Below are positions 11,718 through 22,797 of a stretch of 64,000 bases of DNA, one piece after another (position 1 is the first letter of the stretch; each line of letters opens with the position of its first letter). Both the position numbers and the translations under genes were made by a program. Under the pieces are notes generated by a model. It worked only from the letters and a program-made list of their open reading frames with translations. It ran no database searches and was not told the DNA's origin. The DNA comes from Nematostella vectensis (lineage: Eukaryota > Cnidaria > Anthozoa > Actiniaria > Edwardsiidae): the NCBI RefSeq assembly GCF_932526225.1, contig NC_064045.1, positions 12,332,442-12,396,441 of the forward strand, written 5' to 3'.

Positions 11718-12039
11718 ACAATGCTTAGTCATTTTTAAATGACACAGCAAAAATCGAAACATAATATTTTTATGTCTGAGGCTAGACATTTGGATAACAA
11801 GGATTAAGTCAGCAACAAGTGCGCTTAAATGACCTTGTGATATAAGCAATTAAAATAATCCAAGAACCCACTTCACAACCAAGGCCTAGATGTCTCTTGA
11901 AGGATTTAATATCCTAAGCTCGTTCATCGAAGCAAACATGCTTTGACAGAGCCTCAAAAAAGCTATGCAATAGCACCAAGGTCGTTGCACTGCCTCAAGC
12001 GTTCTTTTTATAGTTCGTTAAAAGGTCTCATTTTACAAA
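11718..12039. other. intergenic, no gene seen
   Basis: AT-rich flank between the 11.2-kb element and the LINE fragment. No gene or repeat recognised. Confidence 0.5.
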
Positions 12040-12059
12040 AAAATACATACTATACACCT

Positions 12060-12463
12060 TTTTTAAATTTAAATATTCCTTTTTCTCAATGTTTCTGTTT
12101 TACAGTATTTTTTGACATTTTGGGTATTAAAAACACACAATACCATACAAGGTCCCACAGTATTCAACCAGAGTCAAGTGCCTTAATCAACATTTCCCAT
12201 TTTCTTAAATGAATGGGTAATTTATTTGTTAAATATGCTGCATGTCGCTCTACTTTTTCCGAATAAACGAGGCGTTGCTTAAACATTTTCAAAGAGGGAA
12301 CCCTAAAAACATCCCTTCCTCTATATATACATATTTTATACATCAAAAGCACAAAATTAGTTGCAGGGTTATCAGATTCAACCCCAAATATAATGTTACT
12401 AAAATTGAGATCTGGCAAGGCCCATCCAACGTCTTTCAACCAGTCACAAATTTCGAAATACAG
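12060..12463 (-). mobile_element. 5'-truncated LINE insertion with 20-bp target duplication
   Basis: The minus strand carries the extreme C-terminus of a non-LTR retrotransposon ORF2 (open about 12463 to 12164). It has the typical tail in which a basic helix is followed by NKLPIHLRKWEML. A short untranslated tail ends A-rich near 12062. The fragment is flanked by an exact 20-bp direct repeat at 12040-12059 and 12464-12483 (AAAATACATACTATACACCT), the expected target-site duplication. It therefore arrived as a dead 400-bp insert. The family resemblance (L1-like clade) is from memory of the motif. Confidence 0.75.
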
Positions 12464-12478
12464 AAAATACATACTATA

Positions 12479-12736
12479 CACCTATTTCAATAGTTAAGGT
12501 TCCACCCGCGAATCAATGTAACGCAACCCGCAGTGATTCATGGGTAATGTATAAATGGCTGAATCCTGGTCTCTTGATGCAGTGTAAACGTTTAGAGGTA
12601 CATAAACAAGATTGCTAAAGCTTTCCAACCCTATGTTTATTTTACGCTTATTTTTTTTATTTATATTTGATACCCATGAACCACCGCGGGTTACGACACA
12701 TGGATTCTAGAGTGCACCCTTTTTATTAAATAGGTG
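12479..12736. mobile_element. MITE with CACCTATTT ends and TA flanks
   Basis: The ends CACCTATTT and AAATAGGTG are flanked by TA on both sides (12477-12478, 12737-12738). Imperfect inverted arms run about 75 bp (ACCCGCAGTGATTCATGGGTAA against TACCCATGAACCACCGCGGGT). TA flanks suggest a Tc1/mariner-type derivative. The neighbouring LINE inserted at its left end, so the LINE is younger. A truncated relative lies at 10451. Confidence 0.6.
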
Positions 12737-12853
12737 TACACATAGTAAGCTAACGAGAAAACCTTATAGCGTTTAGAACGAAAATATTGGAAATTAATGA
12801 TCGTTACATGTTGCGTGGAAGTTTTGTGGTCTCAAATATATATAAAAAAACAC

Positions 12854-12859
12854 TTTATT
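12854..12859 (-). promoter_or_regulatory. possible polyadenylation hexamer for the 13.2-18.4 kb gene
   Basis: AATAAA on the minus strand, about 335 nt after the proposed stop codon at 13194-13196. Positional inference only. Confidence 0.3.
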
Positions 12860-12929
12860 TGCTGCAAATGTTACAGCCACGCGACAGCGCGACAAACAGT
12901 TGAAACGTTGAAAAATGTATGGTCAAATC

Positions 12930-13104
12930 AATAGGCCATTCGAGCTATACGCATGCGCGAGCACTCGACAGGGAAACCTGCCTCAACTACCGTCATGCAG
13001 CGCGCGCTTCGTTTGGTGCAAGCATAAAAACTCGCGCGCTGCATTCTGGTAGTTGAGGTAGGTTTCTATGGTAATGCGCGCGCATTAGGCTTGCATGGCC
13101 TATT
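12930..13104. mobile_element. 175-bp foldback element
   Basis: Imperfect inverted arms of about 75 bp (AATAGGCCATTCGAGC... against ...GCATGGCCTATT) enclose a loop of about 25 nt. The arms contain CTGCCTCAACTACC and GGTAGTTGAGGTAGG. No target duplication was recognised. It would lie in the 3' untranslated region of the gene to its right if that model holds. Confidence 0.75.
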
Positions 13105-13193
13105 TCTCAGCCAATGCTGTAGTGTTTAAGCTGTGAAAAAAAAACCCGCCATTTTGACCAGAAAAAGACGATAAAATGGCTCTGAAATTGCGC

Positions 13194-16100
13194 TTAAGAT
13201 TCTTCATTAAGAACTGGTAAAGGCATGTATAAGTAGGATGAGACTGGCGTTAACCCGTTGATCTCTCGTAAGGTGTTTTATCTCACGCGTAAGGTGTTTT
13301 ATCTTGCGCGTAAGGTGTTTTGTCTCTCGCGTAAGGTGTTTATCTCACGTGTAAGGTTTTCTATAACGCACGTAACTTCTATCTTCTATCTCACGGTAAT
13401 TACATGCATAAGGTCTTCTATCTCGCGCGTTATGTGTTTTATCTCACGCGTAAGGTCTTTAATCTCCTGCGTAAGGTGTTTTATCTCGCGCGTAAGTCTC
13501 ATCTCACGCGTAAGGTGTTTTATATCGCTTGTAAAGTTTTTATCTCGCGCGTAAAGTGTTTTATCACGCGCGTAGTGTTTTATCTCAAGCGTAAGGTGTT
13601 TATCTCGTACGTTAAGTGTTTTATCTCAAGCGTAAGGTGTTTTATCTCGTAGGTTAAGTGTTTTATCTCAAGGGTAAGGTGTTTTATCTCGTACGTTAAG
13701 TGTTTTATCTCAAGGGTAAGGTGTTTTATCTCGTACGTTAAGTGTTTTATCTCACGCGTAAGGTTTTACCTCACCCGTAAGGCCTCCTATCTCATGCGTA
13801 AAATGCTTTATCTCACGCGTAAATCGGAACATTTTTTTGCAGCTAACCCCCTAAACGAACAAACAGTTAAACCCACGAACAAGCTTTTATGAAGAATTAC
13901 GCGCGGGCCGCTTGTTGACATGACATGTCACCAACAATAAATAACGATTCACAAAGAACCTACCAGCAAGCAACTGTTGGGCTTCTTTCTGCATCTCACG
14001 GAATCGACGTAGCATATGCTGCCATTTTGAATAGCACTTGTACACAGTTTCCCACGAATTGCAGTCCTCTGATATCGACTCACTTTGGTGAATAAGGGAT
14101 TCCAGAACTGAACACAGTAGCTCATGCTCCTTAAGCAACTTACTAGAACCTCTCATGAGATCCATGTGGGAAACCCGATCTTTTTCCGTGGCATAGGGCG
14201 AACGTTCAGCGAACGTTTTTTCAAGTTTACAAGTAAATGTTTCCGAGGTATTTTCTAAGCTGTCATATGATTCCAAGATCATTTGTTCAGCTCGCTCACA
14301 GAGTTTTATATTCGTTGTTTTTAGTTTTCGATATTTCTTGGGTATGGTCAAAGAGTGGCCGTCCTCTAGGAGACTAAAGTGTTTTTCCCCTTTGGCAGCT
14401 ATACTTGTTTCTTGATTTTTTTCTATCATAGAATTAAACCCATATTTTAATTTATCAGTAATTTCTGAACTATCATTTTTGATTTTATTTGTCCTTTCAC
14501 TTTCCACATTCTGTTGTTCCTCTCTCGAGTAAGATTGTCTAGTTTTTGCTGAATCAGAAATTTCTTGGCATACATAACGCCTCTCTTGTCTCGGACTCAT
14601 CTCCCCCGTCCCGTGATCATCCAGTGGTCTCGTATTCATCATGCATGGGTCACTACCAGAGTTATCTCTATAGCTCTGAGCCATTGAACTTTGGTCACAA
14701 ATAGAAGCTGGTGATACGTCTTTTGGCAGTCCTTGAACTACAGGAATTTGCTTGGGGACAAGTAATTTCCTGGTTTCCTTTTGTTGAACTAAAGTATAAT
14801 AAATAAAGAAAAGGAATAATATAATAATAAATAATGCGGATGCTGTACCATTGAGAATGCGCCATGACACATCCTGAAAGGTGGAGCTTTACCTGGTGCC
14901 GCCTTTCCCCCTCCCCTGTCAATCACTGTGTTGAGGTAATCCCTGGCGCTACACTGTCCGCTTCCCGACTCTGCGTTTCCTTTAGAATTCACTTTTTTTC
15001 CATATGATGCACCATACGTGGTTCTCATTGGTGTCTGCTTTGTCCTATCTTTTTTCATCAACACTGGTTGCTTTACAACAGGTTTTACAACAGGTTTGAC
15101 ACTACCCGGGCTGCCTGTGGTTGAGGGTTTAGTTGCCATGGCAACAGGCTTGACACTACTTGGGTGCCCTGTGATAGAAGACTTAGTTGCCTTAGCAACA
15201 TGCTTGGCACTACTTGGGCGCCCTGTGGATGAGAGTTTGGCTGCCATAGCAACAGGTTGAACACAACTTTGTAGCCCTGATGTTGATGGTCTAGTTGCTA
15301 TGGGTTTTCTAGTCCCTTTGAATCTAAGCTCTTTTTCTGAACATGCAAAGCATTGGAGATGATTAGTGATATGACTATCTGACAAAAAGTGCCTGTGGTT
15401 ATTTTGTAAACCAACAAAACAGAAAATTCTAGACTGTAATACCTGATTTAGTTGGATCTGCAGTAAGGCGCTTTCTGTCCTTAGGATTCTCAGCACTTCT
15501 CTCTTCGATCTGATAAGAATCAATCAAATGTCACCAGAAGACAGCATACAGTACTATTATAATAACACTCAAAACAAAGGGCAATATAATATTCTGTAAA
15601 ATAGGTGTAATATACAACATATAATCACACCAAAAAGCAGTTAATTTATGTAAAGATTTGGGATTTAGACCTGCTTTCATTTTTGACACAAGCTATTTTT
15701 TGCATTATTATAATTATACTATTATACTATTATGTGATGAAATAAACTTAATGGATTGATATTATATACAATGCTTTAGTATTTGCTTCAAATTTACATC
15801 GCAAGACATGATTAAGTGCACATAACATGCAATCGACTTTCCTCATCAATATAAATATGGACCACTTTGCAGCGAGTGCCAGCATCCCTAGCGAGTATTT
15901 TTGTACCCTTAGGTTTATGAGGTGCAATGAGAGCCCAGAACTTCAGTTCAAAAAGAGCAATGCTTTAAAATTTTGAAATGAATCAAGGTCATCTAACTAG
16001 AAGCAAAGTCTGTCGCACTGTGCTATTGTAACTTTTGAACCAAAAGGTAATGGTTTTATATTATACTTTTTTCTGGATTTCTCTTGCTTGCTGTGCCTTG

Positions 16101-18385
16101 GCAAGGATCTCATCCAAAGCTTGTATATCAGGGTTTGGAGCTGAAATATGTCACAGAACAAGTAAGCATCGTTTCCTGGATGAACACATCAACTTGCATG
16201 TAAAAAACAATAGTTCCATAGCCTCCCAACATCAAATTCACAGGGAGACTTCCAAGAGATTTCCTGCAGAGCATACTCTGATACTGAATTTCTTATCATG
16301 AAATTCTATAAGAAAATATTTTTTTTCTCATTCAGGTTGTTGTAGTCACCTAAAATATTTGTTTGTTTTTATTTGCTACTTAATATTGCAAGGCAATTGC
16401 ACTTTGAAACTCCTTTGTGCTTTGAAACACCTTATATTGCTTCACGAGGACTACTGCATCTACAGGGGGGACATGAAGTCTACTGCATCTACAGGGGGGG
16501 CATGAATGCTACTGCATCTACAGGGGGGACATGAAGTCTACTGCATCTACAGGGGGGACATGAAGTCTACTGCATCTACAGGGGGGACATAAAGTCTACT
16601 GCATCTACAGGGGGGGCATGAAGTCTACTGCATCTACAGGGGGGACATGAAGTCTACTGCATCTACAGGGGGGACATGAAGTCTACTGCATCTACAGGGG
16701 GGACATAAAGTCTACTGCATCTACGGGGGTGGGCATGAAGTCTACTGCATCTACAGGGGGGACATAAAGTCTACTGCATCTACAGGGGGGACATGAAGTC
16801 TACTGCATCTACAGGGGGGACATGAAGTCTACTGCATCTACAGGGGGGACATGAAGTCTACTGCATCTACAGGGGGGACATAAAGTCTATTGCATCTACA
16901 GGGGGGACATGAAGTCTACTGCATCTACAGGGGGGGCATAAAGTATATTGCATCTACAGGGGGGACATAAAGTCTACTGCATCTACAGGGGGGACATAAA
17001 GTCTACTGCATCTACAGGGGGGACATGAAGTCTACTGCATCTACAGGGGGGACATAAAGTCTACTGTATCTACAGGGGGGACATAAAGTCTACTGTATCT
17101 ACAGGGGGGACATGAAGTCTACTGCATCTACAGGGGGGACATGAAGTCTACTGCATCTACAGGGGGGACATGAAGTCTACTGCATCTACAGGGGGGACAT
17201 GAAGTCTATTGCATCTACAGGGGGGACATGAAGTCTATTGCATCTACAGGGGGGACATAAAGTCTACTGCATCTACAGGGGGGACATAAAGTCTACTGCA
17301 TCTACAGGGGGGACATGAAGTCTACTGCATCTACAGGGGGGACATGAAGTCTACTGTATCTACAGGGGGGACATAAAGTCTACTGTATCTACAGGGGGGA
17401 CATAAAGTCTACTGCATCTACAGGGGAGACATAAAGTCTACTGCATCTACAGGGGGGACATAAAGTCTACTGTATCTACAGGGGGGACATGAAGTCTACT
17501 GTATCTACAGGGGGGACATGAAGTCTACTGCATCTACAGGGGGGACATAAAGTCTACTGCATCTACAGGGGGGACATGAAGTCTACTGCATCTTCAGGGG
17601 GGACATAAAGTCTAATGCATCTACAGGGGAGACATAAAGTCTACTGCATCTACAGGGGAGACATGAAGTCTACTGCATCTACAGGGGGGACATGAAGTCT
17701 ACTGCATCTACAGGGGGGACATAAAGTCTACTGCATCTACAGGGGGGACATGAAGTCTACTGTATCTACAGGGGGGACATAAAGTCTACTGCATCTACAG
17801 GGGGGACATAAAGTCTACTGTATCTACAGGGGGACATGAAGTCTACTGCATCTACAGGGGGGGGCATATAGTCTATTGCATCTACAGGGGGGCATATAGT
17901 CTATTGCATCTACAGGGGGGACATAAAGTCTACTGTATCTACAGGGGGGACATGAAGTCTACTGTATCTACAGGGGGGGCATGAAGTCTACTGCATCTAC
18001 AGGGGGGACATGAAGTCTACTGCATCTGAGGGGGGGGCATACCTTGCTGCTTTTCTTGTTCAGGTGATACTGGGACAGCAGGTACTAATTCATTATCTGT
18101 AGTCATTCCTTGTTTTGATGTTGAGGTGCCATCACCACTACCAGTTGACCTAAACAAGAAACGTCATCAATAACTTTAAAAATTAAAAATTACCTATATC
18201 CAACACATAAATTGGCTGAATTGTGCCATGCTATACACTCTGTTTGCTACCCTTTTGCACATGAACAGGCTCTGAGGTGCTAGCTGAAACATGCCCAACT
18301 AATAAAATCCTTAGTCCATATATATTTCAGGAATTTACTTGGTGTTCCTTTTTTTCTTTCTGAGCTGTCTGACGCAATCCGACAT
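13194..18385 (-). CDS. seven-exon coiled-coil/basic protein, possibly TEDC2-like
   Basis: Exons on the minus strand: 18385-18339, 18149-18043, 16140-16067, 15509-15443, 15336-14893, 14788-13964, 13213-13194. Every junction is GT/AG and all six phases agree, giving about 527 residues. The N-terminus is basic (MSDCVRQLRKKKRNTK). Residues 53-98 form a helix (ALDEILAKAQQAREIQKK) and a basic stretch. Residues 118-175 hold 18-residue Ser/Pro/Lys repeats (KSSITGHPSSVKPVAMAT). Residues 440-521 are helical (SKWQHMLRRFREMQKEAQQL). The short helix followed by a linker and C-terminal helices recalls TEDC2, a centriole tubulin-complex subunit, but that is a weak guess. An apparent membrane segment read straight through near 14800-14865 is really the 104-nt intron 5. 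Intron 2 holds the 29-bp array and intron 6 the 21-bp array. The last 20-nt exon is the least certain part; otherwise the frame runs to a stop at 13887. Confidence 0.7.
13257..13830. repeat. minisatellite, 21-bp unit, about 27 copies
   Basis: The unit GTAAGGTGTTTTATCTCRCG plus C repeats with drift. Between about 13590 and 13760 a 42-bp two-unit form dominates (one half GTAAGGTG..CTCGTAC, the other GTTAAGTG..CTCAAGG), a higher-order stage. The 21-bp period keeps frames open and gives false RKVFYLA-type proteins. It fills most of the proposed intron 6 of the minus-strand gene. Confidence 0.92.
16451..18040. repeat. minisatellite, 29-bp unit, about 55 copies, intronic
   Basis: The unit TCTACTGCATCTACAGGGGG plus GACATGAAG recurs for 1.59 kb, with GACATAAAG, GGCATGAAG and TACTGTATC variants. 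It ends exactly at the 5' splice site of intron 2 of the minus-strand gene (GT at 18041-18042). The terminal unit (GCATCTGAGGGGGGGGCATACC) contains that splice site. Repeated motifs with no unique spacers rule out CRISPR. Confidence 0.95.
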
Positions 18386-19479
18386 TCTAAAACAATGGAT
18401 TTTTAGTTATCTGCATGCCAATTTAGAACATAGCTGTCAACCTCAGGAGATCCAAAATCTTGTGATGAATTAGGGGGGAGGGAAGGGGGGTACCAACTTT
18501 GGTTGGGGGGAGGGGGAACCTGGAGCTGGAGAGGTGGGTGGTTAAGGTATGTGTTGTTATTTGTGTACTCTTTACTGGGTATATTGTTGGTACTCTGAGA
18601 AGACCCATTCAAAAGATTAACATTCAAATATGTCTGATGGTTTTTCTAATGGTTTTCTTGTACTTTTTATGTTAAGAAGCTCACAACACTGAGTTTATTT
18701 ATACATTGCGGTGGCTATATGCCCGACAGCCGCGAAAGGTCCGCAATGGACTGAATGCCAGAAAGTTCTTAATTTATTCAGATAACCAAGCAAATTGTCG
18801 ACCTACTGAGTTCAAAGTATTCTATATTTGTTGAGAAAGGGCAAGCGAATCTGAATTGAGCTTTGTTGTCAATATTGAATGTTTTCTGTGTATAGAAATA
18901 CAATATTTTTTGCTTTTAAGTTGTTTGTTCTCTTCATTTACAGATTTACACAGAAAGGAAATCGCCAAATAAGCATAGGCTTACCTATAGTATTTGGCAG
19001 TAGCGCATATTACACGATGATATTCATCCTTTTCCGCAATTACGGGATAGTATTTCACAGTAATATGAAAACAGAGTGTATGAAAACAAGCCCAAGGCTC
19101 GGAAAGAGCCCGAAAGAGAATAGAATATAATTATTTTCTCTCTTGGCTGTAGGGCCATGAGAGAAAGAGAGAAAGGTATAAATGAAAAACTGTCCTTTGC
19201 ATAGTTAATTACGATTTCTTTAGCGCACCCCTCTCTAATCGCCAATTTCTTCCTTTGTTAGGCAGTGCAGGTGGCGCTGGCTTACTGCCTATTGTTTGCA
19301 CATACACTATACTATAAACACCACTCCCCCATCCTATTCAGTGTTGTTGCTCCGGAGAAGGGCTAGCGCTTGAAACATCAGCGCAACTACTCTGTTTCAC
19401 AGAGGCATTCAACATAACTTTTCAACCTTGTGTTGATTTGTCACATTATTATGTCACACACTATCGCAAGCTAGTAAAA
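18386..19479. other. 5' flank of the minus-strand gene, no other gene seen
   Basis: Contains a purine-rich stretch (GGGGGAGGG, about 18472-18535) and AT-rich sequence. Short proline-rich frames on the minus strand over the G-rich stretch are composition artefacts. No promoter motif could be fixed. Confidence 0.5.
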
Positions 19480-20290
19480 TCATTGGAATGCCGAAACAAG
19501 CAGAAACAAGTAGTCATAGTAACCAATGGAATTCAAATAGTAGTGAGATCAGACAAAAGCCCACAGTTTGCCAGCAGAGAGTTCAAAGAATTTGTGTAAA
19601 AGTACGGTTTTCGGCTGGTCACCAGCTCCACCGTCTACCCACAAAGCAACGGCTACATCGAAAGCCAGGGGAAGACAGTTAAGATGCTACTAGAAAAGTA
19701 CAAAGTCTAACGCCCCACAAGCTTTAGACGAAGAAGCAATGAGCAGGCTTGTTGACAATAAGGGAAGATATTCTACCACGATCGAAACGCAGAACATCTC
19801 ACCCACTGAGACACGGGCAAGACGTCAATGTACAAGTAATTAAGTACTCTCAAGCATTGTCAGAGACTGACTTAAAGAACCAAGATCATAATTGGTGGTT
19901 ACTTGTAGTGTATGCAGGACAATTGTATGTAGGTTTCCTGTGCTACACATAACGAGAAACATGTTGAAGTGACTTTGTTAAGTGTTTGCTTGCTCCGATT
20001 TCTTTAGGCCTTCGTGGCCTCCACAAAGACGACATTACTCCAGCAGGGCAGGTCTGCGACATGACTGTACATCTACAAGAATCCAAGCCCCGGCCTGTTG
20101 AAAACCAAGAACAAAGAACAAACCAAACAACACAGGAACAGGCCAAGGTAGACGATACCACGACGAAGCAACACCCCAGGCTGGCACAACATTAATACGA
20201 AGTGGAAGAGCCGCCAAACCACCCACAAGATTGGGACGACACTTTTGCAATGTATTCGAGTCACTACAAGTCCAGAATAAAAAGAACACA
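19480..20290 (+). pseudogene. decayed Ty3/Gypsy integrase and pol C-terminus
   Basis: Reading across frames, 19540-19690 gives an integrase core fragment: a SDKSPQF block (second catalytic Asp), an in-frame stop, then KYGFRLVTSSTVYPQSNGYI with the catalytic Glu just after. The end, about 20190-20260, reads TLIRSGRAAKPPTRL, like the Arg-rich polyprotein tail of such elements. No LTRs were found and the frame is broken by stops and shifts, so it is an old fragment unrelated in sequence detail to the 41.8-kb element. Confidence 0.7.
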
Positions 20291-21332
20291 AAACCATAAC
20301 AGTCACTACAGTTTTTTTACTTATTTCCGACTGTTCTCCTGGTCTCCTTCTTGTTTGGCCTTTTGCAATGTGCATGACAAGCACGCGAAAAGAGATAGAC
20401 AGCTGAAGACGTTTCTGGCTTTATACAATCATGAAAAGTCTTGCGCGCGTTGCAAAAAACAGCGCCAAAACTTTTCGTCTTTTTTTTCTGACAATCAAAG
20501 GCAATAACTCATAACCACATTGAAACCAACGCGACCAGAAAGCCAGAACCAAGAATTAGGCTAGCCTCATTCGCAGGCATCTCGAGTGAGTATTTTATTA
20601 CTTTTTAATATTTTTATGAATTGGCGAGTTGAACCAGAACTAGAAGCCGGACGAGGGGAGGGCGACAAAAGAAAACGGTTTTCCTGACTCCCAGGACCCT
20701 GCTCTTTCTTGATCACGCCACAGGAAGTCCTAAATTGATAAAAGCCCTTTCGAAACGCATGCAAAGGCAGGCAGCTATGATCAGGCTACGAATGTCATCC
20801 TTACGATGGAAGCATTGAGTAAAACAATCTAATACATTTCAATGCATTTATTAATATTTGCTTCACCAACATGCTTAAATATATAAGATAACATTGATTG
20901 GTAGCGAGGTTCCCAGAAAACCTGGAGAAAACCTTGTGATTTCTACTGCTATACGGGTGAGCAGGTGAAGAGGCTCAAAATCTTGTGACACCCACCTAAT
21001 GCGGGTGAGTTGACAGCTATGTTAGAAAGAATTTCAAGGTTTTATAAGAAGAATTTAGCAAAAACAAATTATTTTCCACAAATAATAGGTACTTCTGATA
21101 AGACCCTGGTAACTTACCAGGGTGATAGAAGTTTACGGCATTGCCTGATACAACACTCAGTGACTTGTCTTTTCAGTATACACTGTTTATAAGCCTTTTC
21201 AAGCTCAGTGTACAACCTGAAAATATTATATACATAAAATATTGCATGGTAAAATGTGTAGATTGCTGTTTGAAAAGCAAGCATGTCCAAAAAAATGTAA
21301 TTAATTAGGATTAGAGGGTGATGAGAGCTGAG
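20291..21332. other. intergenic, no gene seen
   Basis: No recognisable coding sequence or repeat. Short open frames lack family resemblance. Confidence 0.5.
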
Positions 21333-21350
21333 GGGGGGGGGGGGGGGGGA
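21333..21350 (+). repeat. poly-G tract
   Basis: An uninterrupted run of about 18 G within a G-rich stretch. Confidence 0.9.
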
Positions 21351-21719
21351 TTGGGGGTAAAACAGATAGGGTAGATTTTGGTCTAAAATGGTTGATTAAT
21401 GTTTTTCGAAACGTGACAAATCAGAGATCTTCGGAAAATTAGATAATGGTTACTGATCGTGACCGTAACAATGTCGAAAAACTACATTGTACTTGAAGGC
21501 CATTTCTACTCGAGAAATTTCAATCTATCTGAAGAATGAGACCCCTATAAGGTTTACTAACAGTTCAACTCCACTTATCGCTACACTGACTACAGCATTA
21601 TCTCAAGAGAAGCTTGAGGTTAGTCCACTTACTTAAAAAGAATACCATACATTCTCTCGAAGTCGTCTTTATCCTCCAAATTTGCCGCCATTTTGTTTTC
21701 TTGCGTAGAATACCGCTGA

Positions 21720-22120
21720 GCCGAGTGACAGCACAGGTATCCCATTTAGACAGGTTCGCGAAGCTACCAAAAGGAAATTGGCGTTACAAGGATTCCAAGA
21801 GAGAAGCGTATCTGCCAGATTTGTAACACTTTAGAGGATGAAAAACATTTCATGCTTTTCTGCGTCTCATCCCACTCTGAACGAAAGCAATTATTTTCTG
21901 ATATCCAATCCCACTACATTTTCTTTGACAATCTAAGTAATGATGATAAAATTCTGTTCCTTTTAATTAATGTTGACCCATATGTGAATAAAAAGTAGCC
22001 CAATTTATATGCAAAACATTTAAATCAAGACCGAATACTCTCATTTAAGCCATATTATGTTATGCAATACCATCAATGTAAATGGAATGCAAATAAATAA
22101 ATGTAATGTAATGTACAAGG
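21720..22120 (+). pseudogene. LINE 3' end with zinc-knuckle remnant
   Basis: After a frameshift near 21795 the frame reads KRICQICNTLEDEKHFMLFC, the Cys-Cys-His-Cys knuckle found at the C-terminus of many non-LTR ORF2 proteins. It continues to a stop at about 21998 (VDPYVNKK). The tail near 22085-22117 is AATAAATAAATGTAATGTAATGTA-like, typical of a LINE 3' terminus. Only the end of the element remains. Confidence 0.7.
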
Positions 22121-22797
22121 GGGAGAGGGGGGGGCTTGGCCAGGCCTTGTTCACCCTCGTTTCCGCGTCTCGTTACGTTGACCTCTTGATCTTTTGCCCT
22201 CGGTTCCCGTAGATGTCCCTGTTTTGCATTTTTGACTGCTGCTAGTATACTTGCTCGCGTTTTAATTGTCTACTTCCATAACATTTTGCTGTGCCTTATA
22301 CAAGGAATTTGGCTCTAGAAATTCAAATTAATTTTCCCACCTTGAGTAAACACGGCTGTCGAAAACTTCTAGAAATCTATATAATAGGATTTATGTAAGA
22401 AGGTGTATAATTAAGGAGGCTCTTAATAGCTTCTGGCTTCTAGGTTGCCAGTTGCAAAAAGGTTTTCTGTAACACAGAACACGGCAAAACCCCACCAACA
22501 CACTCGACAGGAATTCCAAATAAAAAAAATATTCAGAAATACCAAAATAGCCCTTATCACGACTGTATATTTTTGTCACGTATAACATAATTAACTTCTG
22601 ACTGACAGAATAGGTGGCTACATATAGACTAATAACCGACCTCCTTCTAGCACTAGATAATAAAGTTTTTACTCCCTACCTTCACCCCCAGGGGGTATAG
22701 CAATCAACACTGACCGCCTTCAACAACAAATCGGTCACGTGAACACTCCTCCCAAAAGCGAAAGACTTTACTACTCAAAAGTTTGGCAACCTCCAAC
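22121..22797. other. intergenic/5' flank, no gene seen
   Basis: Includes a G-rich run (about 22119-22135) and the 5' flank of the small gene starting at 22798. No gene or element recognised. Confidence 0.5.

Noticed and set aside
13258..13652. RKVFYLA-type repeat proteins
   Set aside because: Read-through of the 21-bp minisatellite.
13887..14870. 327-residue single-pass membrane protein
   Set aside because: The hydrophobic part is intron 5 of a spliced gene; phase-matched donor and acceptor remove it.
16451..18040. CRISPR-like repeat array (29-bp units)
   Set aside because: Units are contiguous with no unique spacers, in an animal intron; a minisatellite.
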